Origin: Pseudaquabacterium pictum | GTDB taxonomy: Bacteria; Pseudomonadota; Gammaproteobacteria; Burkholderiales; Burkholderiaceae_C | Length of the DNA stretch: 64,000 bases | Assembly: GCF_005403045.1 (NCBI RefSeq) | Contig: NZ_BJCL01000003.1 | Location: 496,001 to 560,000 of the forward strand | Direction of reading: 5' to 3' | In this document: piece by piece, positions 42,035-50,605 of the stretch | Numbering within the stretch: the stretch's first letter is position 1 | How the letters are laid out: each line of letters starts with the position of its first letter | Notes under the pieces: generated by a model | What the model saw: the letters and a program-made list of their open reading frames with translations, nothing else | Told to the model about the DNA's origin: nothing | The model's database searches: none | Made by a program: the position numbers and the translations under genes

Positions 42035-42949
42035 ATGGATACCAAGACCATCGACCAGCTGCTGGACCGTTTCGAGACCACCGGCGTGGTCGGCGAGGGC
42101 AACCCCCGCATCAAGGCCATCACCCGCCGCCTGGTGCGCGACCTGATGATCGCCATCGAAGACCTGGACATCACGTCCGAAGAGTTCTGGTCCGGCCTGA
42201 ACTACTTTGCCGAAGCCGGCCGCAACGGCGAGTTGGGCCTGATCGCCCCGGGCATCGGCCTGGAACACTTCCTGGACCTGCGCCTGGACGAGGCCGAAAC
42301 CAAGGCCGGCCTGCAGGGCGGCACGCCGCGCACCATCGAAGGCCCGCTGTACGTGGCCGGCGCGCCGGTTGCACAGGGTGAAGCCCGCCTCGACGACGGC
42401 CAGACCGCCGGCGAGGTGGTGGTGATGCAGGGCGTGGTGCGCGGCACGGATGGCAAGCCGGTGGCCGGGGCACAGGTCGAGGTCTGGCACGCCAACGACA
42501 AGGGCGGCTACTCGTACTTCGACACGACCCAGAGCGCCTTCAACCTGCGCCGCACCATCGTCGCCGACGCCCAGGGCCGTTACAAGTTCCGCAGCGTGAT
42601 GCCGGTGGGCTACAGCTGCCCCCCGGGCGGCGCCACCGAGCGCCTGCTGCAGCAACTGGGTCGCCATGGCCACCGCCCGGCGCACATCCACTTCTTCGTC
42701 AGCGCCCCGGGCCACCGCAAGCTGACCACGCAGATCAACATCGAGAACGATCCGCACCTGTGGGACGACTTCGCTTTCGGCACGCGTGACGGCCTGGTGC
42801 CGCCGGTGCACACCAATGCCGACCGCGCGGCGATGAACGACCTGGGCGTGGACAAGCCGTTCTACGAGATCAGGTTCGACTTCACGCTGCACGCCGAGAA
42901 GGCCAGCGCACCGGCGACCGACTTCGCCCGCCCGCGCGCCGCCGCCTGA
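42035..42949 (+). CDS. catA: Catechol 1,2-dioxygenase
   Basis: A 304-residue intradiol dioxygenase that cleaves catechol to cis,cis-muconate. The four iron(III) ligands are Tyr159 (GGYSYFD), Tyr193 (MPVGYSCPP), His217 and His219 (RPAHIHFFV). The N-terminal helical dimerisation region (residues 1-95) is present. GAGGAGACAACC precedes ATG 42035. It is the last cat gene before benA. Confidence 0.97.
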   Translation: MDTKTIDQLLDRFETTGVVGEGNPRIKAITRRLVRDLMIAIEDLDITSEEFWSGLNYFAEAGRNGELGLIAPGIGLEHFLDLRLDEAETKAGLQGGTPRTIEGPLYVAGAPVAQGEARLDDGQTAGEVVVMQGVVRGTDGKPVAGAQVEVWHANDKGGYSYFDTTQSAFNLRRTIVADAQGRYKFRSVMPVGYSCPPGGATERLLQQLGRHGHRPAHIHFFVSAPGHRKLTTQINIENDPHLWDDFAFGTRDGLVPPVHTNADRAAMNDLGVDKPFYEIRFDFTLHAEKASAPATDFARPRAAA

Positions 42950-42956
42950 CCGACAC

Positions 42957-42974
42957 CCGGGGCGCATGCCCCGG
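42957..42974 (+). terminator. Hairpin between catA and benA
   Basis: A perfect 7-bp stem CCGGGGC / GCCCCGG with loop GCAT starts eight bases after the catA stop. No U-run follows. It may attenuate read-through from cat into ben or stabilise the cat mRNA; a complete stop would need a separate benA promoter. Confidence 0.4.
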
Positions 42975-43096
42975 CACCCGTGCCGCCCCGCGCGGCGCCC
43001 ACACCCCCCAAGAGCCTCCCCGTCCGGGCGCCTGCGCGCCCGGGCCGGGCGAAGCCTTGCCCCAACGTGGCCCGCGTGGCGGGCATGGAGACACGC

Positions 43097-44509
43097 ATGA
43101 GCACTTCCGCATCCCTCGATGCCGTCAAGAATCGGCTGGCTGGCATGCTGGTGGAGGACGCCGACCGGCACGTCTACCGCCTGCACCGCAGCGCCTTCAC
43201 CGACGAAGCCCTGTTCGACCTGGAGATGAAGCACATCTTCGAGGGCAACTGGATCTACCTGGCCCACGAGAGCCAGATCCCCAACCCCAACGACTACTTC
43301 ACCACCCAGATCGGCCGCCAGCCGATCGTGATCACCCGCAACAAGGCGGGCGAGCTGAACGCGATCATCAACGCCTGCTCGCACCGCGGCGCCACGCTGT
43401 GCCGCCACAAGAAGGGCAATAAGACCAGCTTCACTTGCACCTTCCACGGCTGGACCTTCAACAACAGCGGCAAGCTGCTGAAGGTGAAGGACGCCAACGG
43501 CGCCGGCTACCCCGACAACTTCAACAAGGACGGCAGCCACGACCTGAAGAAGGTCGCCCGCTTTGAGAGCTACCGCGGCTTCCTGTTCGGCAGTCTCAAC
43601 CCCGACGTGCCGCCGCTGACTGAGTTCCTCGGCGAGTCGACCAAGATCATCGACATGATCGTCGACCAGTCGCCCGAGGGCCTGGAGGTGCTGCGCGGCT
43701 CGTCGACCTACACCTTCGACGGCAACTGGAAACTGCAGGCCGAGAACGGCGCCGACGGCTACCACGTCAGCTCGGTGCACTGGAACTACGCGGCTACGAC
43801 CAACCAGCGCAAGCAGGCCGCGGCTGGTGACACCATCAAAGCGATGGACGCCGGCAGCTGGGCCAAGAACGGCGGCGGCTTCTACTCGTTCGAGCACGGC
43901 CACATGCTGCTCTGGACCAAGTGGGCCAACCCCGAAGACCGGCCCGCCTACCCGATCCGCGACCAGCTGGCCGCGCAGTTCGGTCAGGCCCGGGCCGACT
44001 GGATGATCGGCCACTCGCGCAACCTGTGCCTGTACCCGAACGTCTACCTGATGGACCAGTTCAGCTCGCAGATCCGCGTGCTGCGGCCGATCAGCGTGAA
44101 CAAGACCGAGGTCACGATCTACTGCATCGCGCCCAAGGGCGAGACGCCCGAGGCGCGCGCCCGCCGCATCCGCCAGTACGAGGACTTCTTCAACGCCACC
44201 GGCATGGCCACGCCCGACGACCTGGAGGAGTTCCGCGCCTGCCAGCAGGGCTACGCCGGCATTGCGCTGCCCTGGAACGACATGTGCCGCGGTGCCACGC
44301 AGTGGGTGCAGGGCCCCGATGCCGCCGCCAAGGAAATCGGCCTGAACCCGAAGCTGTCGGGCGTGAAGACCGAGGACGAAGGCCTCTACACCGTGCAGCA
44401 CGGCTATTGGCTGGAGACGATGCAGCGCGCCGTCGCCGCCGAGGAAGCCCGCGAAGCGGTCGGCGTCGAGCACCCGGTGTGCGGCCACCAGCACGCATGC
44501 GACCACTGA
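43097..44509 (+). CDS. benA: Benzoate 1,2-dioxygenase, large subunit
   Basis: A 470-residue Rieske oxygenase alpha subunit. The [2Fe-2S] ligands are Cys94, His96 (CSHRG), Cys114 and His117 (CTFHGWTF). The mononuclear iron ligands are His223, His228 and Asp320, with the bridging Asp220 ([13 protein letters not shown]). With BenB and the reductase BenC it makes the benzoate cis-diol. Two ATGs exist; GGAG at 43087-43090 is six bases before ATG 43097, which is preferred. benB follows 20 bases later. Confidence 0.96.
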   Translation: MSTSASLDAVKNRLAGMLVEDADRHVYRLHRSAFTDEALFDLEMKHIFEGNWIYLAHESQIPNPNDYFTTQIGRQPIVITRNKAGELNAIINACSHRGATLCRHKKGNKTSFTCTFHGWTFNNSGKLLKVKDANGAGYPDNFNKDGSHDLKKVARFESYRGFLFGSLNPDVPPLTEFLGESTKIIDMIVDQSPEGLEVLRGSSTYTFDGNWKLQAENGADGYHVSSVHWNYAATTNQRKQAAAGDTIKAMDAGSWAKNGGGFYSFEHGHMLLWTKWANPEDRPAYPIRDQLAAQFGQARADWMIGHSRNLCLYPNVYLMDQFSSQIRVLRPISVNKTEVTIYCIAPKGETPEARARRIRQYEDFFNATGMATPDDLEEFRACQQGYAGIALPWNDMCRGATQWVQGPDAAAKEIGLNPKLSGVKTEDEGLYTVQHGYWLETMQRAVAAEEAREAVGVEHPVCGHQHACDH

Positions 44510-44529
44510 CCGCACCGAAGGAGCGCACC

Positions 44530-45015
44530 ATGATGACCATCGAACAAGTGCAGGCCTTCCTGTACCGCGAAGCCCGGCTGCTGGACGACCGCCAGTGGGA
44601 CGACTGGCTGGCCCTGTACCACCCGGCGGTGGATTTCTGGATGCCGTCGTGGGACGACGACGACCAGCTCACCACCGACCCGCAGCGTGAGATCTCGCTG
44701 ATCTACTACGCCAACAAGGGCGGGCTGGAAGACCGGGTCTTCCGCATCAAGACCGAGCGTTCGGCAGCCTCCATGCCCGAGCCGCGCACCGGCCACAACA
44801 TCCACAACGTCGAGATCGTGTCGCAGCACGGCGAGCAGATCGCGCTGCGCTTCAACTGGCACACCTTGAGCTACCGCTACCAGACGGTGGACAGCTACTT
44901 CGGCACCAGCCACTACACGCTGGACCTGAGCAGCGGTGCGCCGCTCATCCGGCGCAAGCACGTGGTGCTGAAGAACGACTACATCCACCACGTCCTGGAC
45001 GTGTACCACATCTAA
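44530..45015 (+). CDS. benB: Benzoate 1,2-dioxygenase, small subunit
   Basis: A 161-residue beta subunit of the ring-hydroxylating dioxygenase, with the NTF2-like cone fold. Typical parts are FLYREARLLDDRQWDDWLALY, FWMPSWDDDDQLTTDP and the C-terminal RKHVVLKNDYIHHVLDVYHI. It starts at the first of two adjacent ATGs (44530), with AAGGAG eight bases upstream. It is structural and contributes no metal ligands. Confidence 0.96.
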   Translation: MMTIEQVQAFLYREARLLDDRQWDDWLALYHPAVDFWMPSWDDDDQLTTDPQREISLIYYANKGGLEDRVFRIKTERSAASMPEPRTGHNIHNVEIVSQHGEQIALRFNWHTLSYRYQTVDSYFGTSHYTLDLSSGAPLIRRKHVVLKNDYIHHVLDVYHI

Positions 45016-45026
45016 CCCCGGTTGAA

Positions 45027-45051
45027 CGCGGCCCTGCACAGCGGGGCCGCG
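45027..45051 (+). other. Stable hairpin between benB and benC
   Basis: A perfect 8-bp stem CGCGGCCC / GGGCCGCG with a nine-base loop lies in the benB-benC gap. It has no U-run. In an operon this could adjust the oxygenase to reductase ratio through RNA decay or partial termination (inference). Confidence 0.45.
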
Positions 45052-45074
45052 CTGCCGCATGGAGGAGACACCCC

Positions 45075-46085
45075 GTGACCCACCAGATTGCCTTCCGCTT
45101 CGAAGACGGCGTCACCCGCTTCATCACCGCCAACGCCGGCGAGACCGTGGCGGATGCCGCCTACCGCCAGGGCGTCAACATCCCGCTGGACTGCCGCGAC
45201 GGCGCCTGCGGCACCTGCAAGTGCCGCGCCGAATCGGGCCGCTTCGAGATGGGCGAGTACATCGAGGACGCGCTGAGCGAAGATGAAGCCGCGCAGGGCT
45301 TCGTGCTGACCTGCCAGATGCGCGCCCAGAGCGATTGCGTGGTGGCCGTGCCCGCTTCATCGGCGGTGTGCCGCACGCCGCAGGCGGCGGTGCAAGCCAA
45401 CGTGCAGTCGGTGCGCCAGCTGTCGCCCAGCACCATCGCGCTGACGCTGCAGGCCCCTGCGCTGGACAAGCTCGCCTTCCTGCCCGGCCAGTACGTCAAC
45501 CTGCAGTTGCCCGGCAGCACCGAGACGCGCGCCTACTCGTTCAGCTCGTTGGTGAACGACGGCATGGTGTCGTTCCTGATCCGCAATGTGCCGGGCGGCC
45601 GCATGAGCGGCTGGCTGACAGGCACCGCCCAGCCCGGCGATGCGATGACGCTGACCGGCCCGCTGGGCACCTTCTACCTGCGTGACATCCAGCGCCCGCT
45701 GCTGCTGCTGGCCGGCGGCACCGGCCTGGCGCCGTTCACCGCCATGCTGGAGAAGATCGCCCGGGACGGCGGCAGCCCGCACCCGATCCACCTGGTCTAC
45801 GGCGTCACGCTCGATGCCGACCTGGTCGACATGGACAAGCTGGCTGACTTTGCCCGCCGCATCCCGAACTTCAGTTTCGCCGCCTGCGTGGCCAGCCCGG
45901 ACAGCGCCTACCCAAACAAGGGCTATGTCACCCAGCACATCACGCCGGCGCACCTGAACGACGGTGACGTCGACATCTACCTGTGCGGCCCGCCGCCGAT
46001 GGTCGAGGCCGTGAGCCAGTTCATCCGCGGCTGCGGTGTCAAACCGGCGAACTTCCACCACGAGAAGTTCGCTGCCAGCGCCTGA
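45075..46085 (+). CDS. benC: Benzoate 1,2-dioxygenase reductase
   Basis: A 336-residue electron-transfer protein. A plant-type [2Fe-2S] ferredoxin domain comes first, with Cys40, Cys45, Cys48 (CRDGACGTCKC) and Cys80. It is followed by an FAD domain (RAYSFSS) and an NADH domain (LLLAGGTGLAPFTAML, LCGPPPMVEA). It delivers electrons from NADH to BenAB. GTG-free start: ATG-less frames were excluded because GGAGACACCCC precedes GTG 45075, the apparent initiator. benD follows nine bases later. Confidence 0.94.
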   Translation: MTHQIAFRFEDGVTRFITANAGETVADAAYRQGVNIPLDCRDGACGTCKCRAESGRFEMGEYIEDALSEDEAAQGFVLTCQMRAQSDCVVAVPASSAVCRTPQAAVQANVQSVRQLSPSTIALTLQAPALDKLAFLPGQYVNLQLPGSTETRAYSFSSLVNDGMVSFLIRNVPGGRMSGWLTGTAQPGDAMTLTGPLGTFYLRDIQRPLLLLAGGTGLAPFTAMLEKIARDGGSPHPIHLVYGVTLDADLVDMDKLADFARRIPNFSFAACVASPDSAYPNKGYVTQHITPAHLNDGDVDIYLCGPPPMVEAVSQFIRGCGVKPANFHHEKFAASA

Positions 46086-46094
46086 GGAGCCAAC

Positions 46095-46871
46095 ATGACC
46101 GCACGATTCAACAACAAGGTGGCCGTGGTCACCGGCGCGGCGCAGGGCATCGGCCGGCGCGTCGTCGAGCGCATGCTGGCCGAGGGCGGCCGCGTGGCCG
46201 CGGTGGACCGCGCCGAGATCGTCCATGAACTGACCACGCTGCCCGGCGCCGCCGAGCGCCTGCTGACGCTGGCCGCCGACCTCGAGCGCAACGCCGATGC
46301 TGAGCGTGTGATGGCGGCCACGGCCGAACGCTTCGGCCGGCTCGACATCCTGGTCAACAACGTCGGCGGCACGATCTGGGCCAAGCCCTTCGAGCACTAC
46401 CGTGAACACGAGATCGAGGCCGAGGTACGGCGCTCGCTGTTCCCCACGCTGTGGTGCTGCCATGCGGCGCTGCCCTACATGCTCCAACAGGGCGGTGGTG
46501 CGATCGTCAACGTCTCGTCGATCGCCACCCGCGGCGTCAACCGCGTGCCCTATGGCGCGGCCAAGGGCGGCGTCAATGCGCTGACCGCCTGCCTCGCCTT
46601 CGAGAACGCCGAGCGTGGCATCCGCGTCAACGCCACCGCCCCTGGCGGCACCGAGGCGCCGCCACGGCGCATCCCGCGCAACACCGAGCAGCCCACTTCG
46701 CAGGAGAAAGCCTGGTATCAGCAGATCGTCGACCAGACGGTGCAGTCCAGCCTGATGAAGCGCTACGGAACGATCGACGAGCAGGCCGGCGCGATCCTGT
46801 TCCTCGCCTCGGACGAGGCCAGCTATATCACCGGCGTCACCTTGCCGGTGGGCGGCGGCGACCTGGGTTGA
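46095..46871 (+). CDS. benD: Benzoate cis-diol dehydrogenase
   Basis: A 258-residue SDR that oxidises 1,6-dihydroxycyclohexa-2,4-diene-1-carboxylate to catechol with loss of CO2. It has the cofactor motif GAAQGIGRR (residues 14-22), VNNVGGTIWAKPFEHY, catalytic Ser141/Ser142, Tyr153 and Lys157 (YGAAK) and the BenD-type block APGGTEAPPRRIPRN. GAGGAGCCAAC precedes ATG 46095. Confidence 0.96.
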   Translation: MTARFNNKVAVVTGAAQGIGRRVVERMLAEGGRVAAVDRAEIVHELTTLPGAAERLLTLAADLERNADAERVMAATAERFGRLDILVNNVGGTIWAKPFEHYREHEIEAEVRRSLFPTLWCCHAALPYMLQQGGGAIVNVSSIATRGVNRVPYGAAKGGVNALTACLAFENAERGIRVNATAPGGTEAPPRRIPRNTEQPTSQEKAWYQQIVDQTVQSSLMKRYGTIDEQAGAILFLASDEASYITGVTLPVGGGDLG

Positions 46872-46930
46872 CCCCGCGCCAGCCCAGCCGCATCCAGACC
46901 ACACAACACACAGTTCCCGGAGAGAGACCC

Positions 46931-48313
46931 ATGCGACAGATCGACCTTCACAAGGTGGCCGACGAGGCCCCCTTCACCCGCTACCACGGCCTCGTGCTGT
47001 TCTGGTGCGCCCTGATCATCATCTTCGACGGCTATGACCTGGCGGTGGCCGGTATCGCCCTGCCGTCTATCATGAAGCAGATGGGCGTGGACCCGACCCA
47101 GGCCGGCTTCATGGTCAGCTCAGCCCTGTTCGGCATGATGTTCGGTGCCATCTTCCTCGGCACCATCGCCGACCGCATCGGCCGCCGTTGGGCGATCGCG
47201 ATCTGCATCGCGCTGTTCAGCATCTTCACGGCCGCAGCGGGCCTCACCAACGATCCGGTGTGGTTCAGCGTCACCCGCTTCCTGGCCGGCCTGGGCATCG
47301 GCGGCGTCATGCCCAACGTCGTGGCGCAGATGACCGAGTATTCGCCGCGCCGCCTGCGCGCCACCCTCGTCACGCTGATGTTCAGCGGCTACGCGGTGGG
47401 TGGCATGCTGGCTGCCGTGCTGGGCAAGGGCCTGATCGAGAGCCACGGCTGGCAGTCGGTCTTCCTGGCTGCGGCGCTGCCGGTGCTGCTGATCCCGTTC
47501 ATCCTGAAGTCGCTGCCCGAGTCCATGCCCTTCCTGCTGAAGCGTGGCCGCCATGACGAGCTGAAGGCCATCCTCGGCAAGCTGGACCCGCGTCTGCAGC
47601 CCACCGCCGCCGACCGCTTCGTGCTGCCACCGGTCGAGCAGGCCGCCAGCGCACCCGTGCGCCACCTGTTCCAAGACGGCCGCGGCTTCAGCACCGTGAT
47701 GTTCTGGGTCGCGTTCTTCATGTGCCTGTTCATGGTCTACGCGCTCAGCTCGTGGCTGACCAAGCTGATGGCCGGCGCCGGCTACACGCTGGGCTCGGCA
47801 CTCACCTTCGTGCTGACGCTGAATTTCGGCGGCATGCTGGGCGCTATCGGCGGCGGCTGGCTGGCCGACCGCTTCAACATCAAGTGGGTGCTGTTCTCGA
47901 TGTACCTGCTGGCGGCGGTGTCGATCACGCTGCTGGGCGTGCCAATGCCCACCGACGCGCTGTTCGTGGTCGTCGGCCTGGCGGGTGCATCGACCATTGG
48001 CACGCAGATCGTCACCTATGCCTACGCCGGCCAGTTCTACCCGATGGCAATCCGCTCCACAGGCATTGGCTTTGCCTCCGGCGTGGGCCGCAGCGGCGCG
48101 ATCCTGGCGCCGATCGTGATCGGCATGCTGGTGGCGATGGCCCTGCCGCTGCAGCTGAACTTCGTCGCCATCGCCATCCCTGCCGCGCTCGCTGCGCTGG
48201 CGGTGGCGATGATCCAGCACGACCGCTCGGCGACGGTGCAGGCCACGGCCGTGCGCAACGCCGATGCGGCCGGCGTCGCGCCGCTCGCCGCTGCCGGCGG
48301 CGGGGCGGATTGA
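46931..48313 (+). CDS. benK: MFS benzoate/aromatic acid:H+ symporter
   Basis: A 460-residue major facilitator of the aromatic acid:H+ symporter family, twelve hydrophobic segments. The conserved DGYDLAVAGIALPS in the first helix, GTIADRIGRRWAI in loop 2-3 and GGWLADRFNIKWVL in loop 8-9 match BenK/PcaK-type carriers. Closing the ben operon next to benABCD suggests benzoate as the substrate. GGAGAGAGACCC precedes ATG 46931. Confidence 0.92.
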   Translation: MRQIDLHKVADEAPFTRYHGLVLFWCALIIIFDGYDLAVAGIALPSIMKQMGVDPTQAGFMVSSALFGMMFGAIFLGTIADRIGRRWAIAICIALFSIFTAAAGLTNDPVWFSVTRFLAGLGIGGVMPNVVAQMTEYSPRRLRATLVTLMFSGYAVGGMLAAVLGKGLIESHGWQSVFLAAALPVLLIPFILKSLPESMPFLLKRGRHDELKAILGKLDPRLQPTAADRFVLPPVEQAASAPVRHLFQDGRGFSTVMFWVAFFMCLFMVYALSSWLTKLMAGAGYTLGSALTFVLTLNFGGMLGAIGGGWLADRFNIKWVLFSMYLLAAVSITLLGVPMPTDALFVVVGLAGASTIGTQIVTYAYAGQFYPMAIRSTGIGFASGVGRSGAILAPIVIGMLVAMALPLQLNFVAIAIPAALAALAVAMIQHDRSATVQATAVRNADAAGVAPLAAAGGGAD

Positions 48314-48333
48314 GAGTCTGGCAGGTCCGCACC

Positions 48334-49698
48334 ATGATTGCCCTTCGCACCTTGCGCATGCTGTTCCGTCCCAGCGGCCGACTGGCCCGCGCGCTGGCCC
48401 CGACCTTGATGACGCTGCAGGCCGCCTGGGTTCCGGCCGGCGCCGCGCAGGCCCAGCCTCATGCCCTGGCGCCGGCCATCGATGCTCAGGTGGCACGCCA
48501 CTACCCCGGGCTGGAGCAGCTGTACCAGGACCTGCATGCCCATCCCGAACTGGGCTTCCAGGAGGTGCAGACCGCCGCGAAGCTGGCCGCCGCCATGCGC
48601 GCCGCTGGTTTCACCGTGACCGAGCAGGTCGGCCGCACCGGCCTCGTGGCCCTGCTGCGCAACGGCCCCGGGCCGACCATCCTGGTGCGCACCGACATGG
48701 ATGCCCTGCCGATGGAGGAGAAGACCGGGCTGCCCTACGCCAGCCACGTGCAGGTGGACCACCTGGGCCGCCAGACCTTCGTCGCGCACAGCTGTGGGCA
48801 TGACCTGCACATGGCCGGCTGGGTCGGCACCGCGCTGACGCTGGCGGCCCTGAAGGACCGTTGGCAGGGCACGCTGATGTTCATCGCCCAGCCTGCCGAG
48901 GAACTGCTGGGGGGTGCCAAGGCGATGCTGGCCGACGGCCTGTTCCAGCGCTTCGGCAAGCCGGACTTCGCCTTTGCACTGCACACCTGGCCGATGGCAC
49001 ATGGCGAGATCGGCTTCAACGTCGGCGCGGTGACGTCGAACGCCGACGCCTTCGAACTGACTTTCAACGGTCGCGGCGCCCACGGATCGGCACCCGACAA
49101 GTCGATCGACCCGCTGCTGATGGCGTCACGCTTCGTCGTCGACGTGCAGGGCGTGGTCAGCCGCGAGAAGGACCCGTTCCAGTTCGGCGTGCTCAGCGTC
49201 GGCGCGATCCAGGGCGGCACCAGCGGCAATATCATTCCTGACAGCGCGTTGCTGCGCGGCACGCTACGCAGCTACGACCCAGCGGTGCGCACCAAGCTGC
49301 GTGACGGCCTGCGGCGCACCGCGCTGGCCACCGCCACGATGGCCGGCGCGCCCGAGCCGAAGCTCACCATCACGCCTGGCGGTGACGCCACGGTCAACGA
49401 CGCGCGGCTGGTCGAGCGGGCCGAGACGGTGCTGAAGGCCGCCTTCGGCGCCCAGGTCAAGCGCATGCCGCCGATCACGCCCAGCGAGGACTTCGCCGAG
49501 TTTGGCAGCGCCGGCGTGCCTTCGATGTTCTTCCTGGTCGGTGTGCTCGACCCGAAAGATGTCGAGGCGGCGCGCCAGCCGGGCGGCAAGCCGGTGCCGG
49601 GCAACCACTCGCCCTTCTTCGCGCCGGTGCCCGAGCCCTCGATCAAGACCGCGGTGAAGGCGATGAGCCTGGCCGTGCTGAGCGCGCTGCAGCGCTGA
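48334..49698 (+). CDS. Exported M20-family amidohydrolase (hippuricase-like)
   Basis: A 454-residue metallo-amidohydrolase of the M20 aminoacylase/hippuricase group. Motifs are HAHPELGFQE, DMDALPMEE, HSCGHDLHMA (metal ligands Cys/His), QPAEELLGG and a dimerisation domain with FNGRGAHGSAPD. Unlike most relatives it has a leader ending AAWVPAGAAQAQP, so it is probably exported; ATG 48358 is an alternative start nine codons in. Its position 20 bases after benK suggests hydrolysis of an N-acyl or N-aroyl amino acid such as hippurate in the periplasm (inference). Confidence 0.85.
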   Translation: MIALRTLRMLFRPSGRLARALAPTLMTLQAAWVPAGAAQAQPHALAPAIDAQVARHYPGLEQLYQDLHAHPELGFQEVQTAAKLAAAMRAAGFTVTEQVGRTGLVALLRNGPGPTILVRTDMDALPMEEKTGLPYASHVQVDHLGRQTFVAHSCGHDLHMAGWVGTALTLAALKDRWQGTLMFIAQPAEELLGGAKAMLADGLFQRFGKPDFAFALHTWPMAHGEIGFNVGAVTSNADAFELTFNGRGAHGSAPDKSIDPLLMASRFVVDVQGVVSREKDPFQFGVLSVGAIQGGTSGNIIPDSALLRGTLRSYDPAVRTKLRDGLRRTALATATMAGAPEPKLTITPGGDATVNDARLVERAETVLKAAFGAQVKRMPPITPSEDFAEFGSAGVPSMFFLVGVLDPKDVEAARQPGGKPVPGNHSPFFAPVPEPSIKTAVKAMSLAVLSALQR

Positions 49699-49754
49699 AC
49701 CCCGCCTACGGTGCCGCGCCCGCGCGGAGCGGCAGCCCACGAAAGACCACCACC

Positions 49755-50585
49755 ATGACCCAACCCTGCATCATCACCGTCGCCATCACCGGCTCGCTGC
49801 CGCAGAAGCGCGACAACCCGGCCGTGCCGATCACCGTTGCCGAGCAGATCGAATCCACGCACGAGGCCTTCGAGGCCGGCGCGACGCTGGTGCACCTGCA
49901 TGTGCGCAATGACGACGGCACCGCCACCTCGTCGCCCGAGCGCTTTGCCCAGGTGTTCGACGGCATCCGCAAGCACTGCCCGGGCATGATCGTGCAGTTC
50001 TCGACCGGCGGCCGTTCCGGCGCCGGCCGCGAACGCGGCGCGCACCTGCTGTTGAAGCCAGACATGGGCTCGCTGGCCACCGGCTCGGTCAACTTCCCGA
50101 CCCGCGTCTACGACAACAGCCCCGACCTGGTCGAGTGGCTGGCCACCGAGATGCGTGAACACGGCATCAAGCCCGAGGTCGAGGCCTTCGACCTGTCGAT
50201 GATCTTCCAGGCCGCCAGCCTGCAGCAGCGGGGTTTCATTCGCGGTCCGCTGCATGTGCAGTTCGTGATGGGCATCCGCAACGCGATGCCGGTTGACCGC
50301 GAGGTGCTGGAGTTCTACGTGCGCACGCTCCAGCGCCTGGCCCCCGACGCCACCTGGACCGGCGCCGGCATCGGCCGGGACCAGCTGACGCTGGCGCGCT
50401 GGTCGCTGGAACTGGGCGGCCACTGCCGAACCGGCATGGAGGACAACGTGCGCCTGGATCGCGACACGCTGGCACCGTCGAACGCCGCGCTGGTGCGCCA
50501 GGTGGCGCAGCTTTGCGCCGAGCATGGCCGCCCGGTCGCCACCGCCGCGCAGGCGCGGCGACTGCTCGGCCTGGCCGCAGCCTGA
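49755..50585 (+). CDS. Beta-keto acid cleavage enzyme (BKACE, DUF849)
   Basis: A 276-residue TIM-barrel enzyme of the BKACE family (founding member Kce, 3-keto-5-aminohexanoate cleavage enzyme), which condenses a beta-keto acid with acetyl-CoA to give acetoacetate and a new acyl-CoA. The zinc-binding HxH is His47/His49 (LVHLHVRN). Other blocks are IVQFSTGG, KPDMGSLATGSVNFP, EVEAFDLSM and RTGMEDNVRLDR. Substrate specificity in the family is broad and cannot be read here. It lies 56 bases behind the amidohydrolase and 20 before maeB. Confidence 0.92.
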   Translation: MTQPCIITVAITGSLPQKRDNPAVPITVAEQIESTHEAFEAGATLVHLHVRNDDGTATSSPERFAQVFDGIRKHCPGMIVQFSTGGRSGAGRERGAHLLLKPDMGSLATGSVNFPTRVYDNSPDLVEWLATEMREHGIKPEVEAFDLSMIFQAASLQQRGFIRGPLHVQFVMGIRNAMPVDREVLEFYVRTLQRLAPDATWTGAGIGRDQLTLARWSLELGGHCRTGMEDNVRLDRDTLAPSNAALVRQVAQLCAEHGRPVATAAQARRLLGLAAA

Positions 50586-50605
50586 TCGACGGAGCCACCA
50601 GACAC

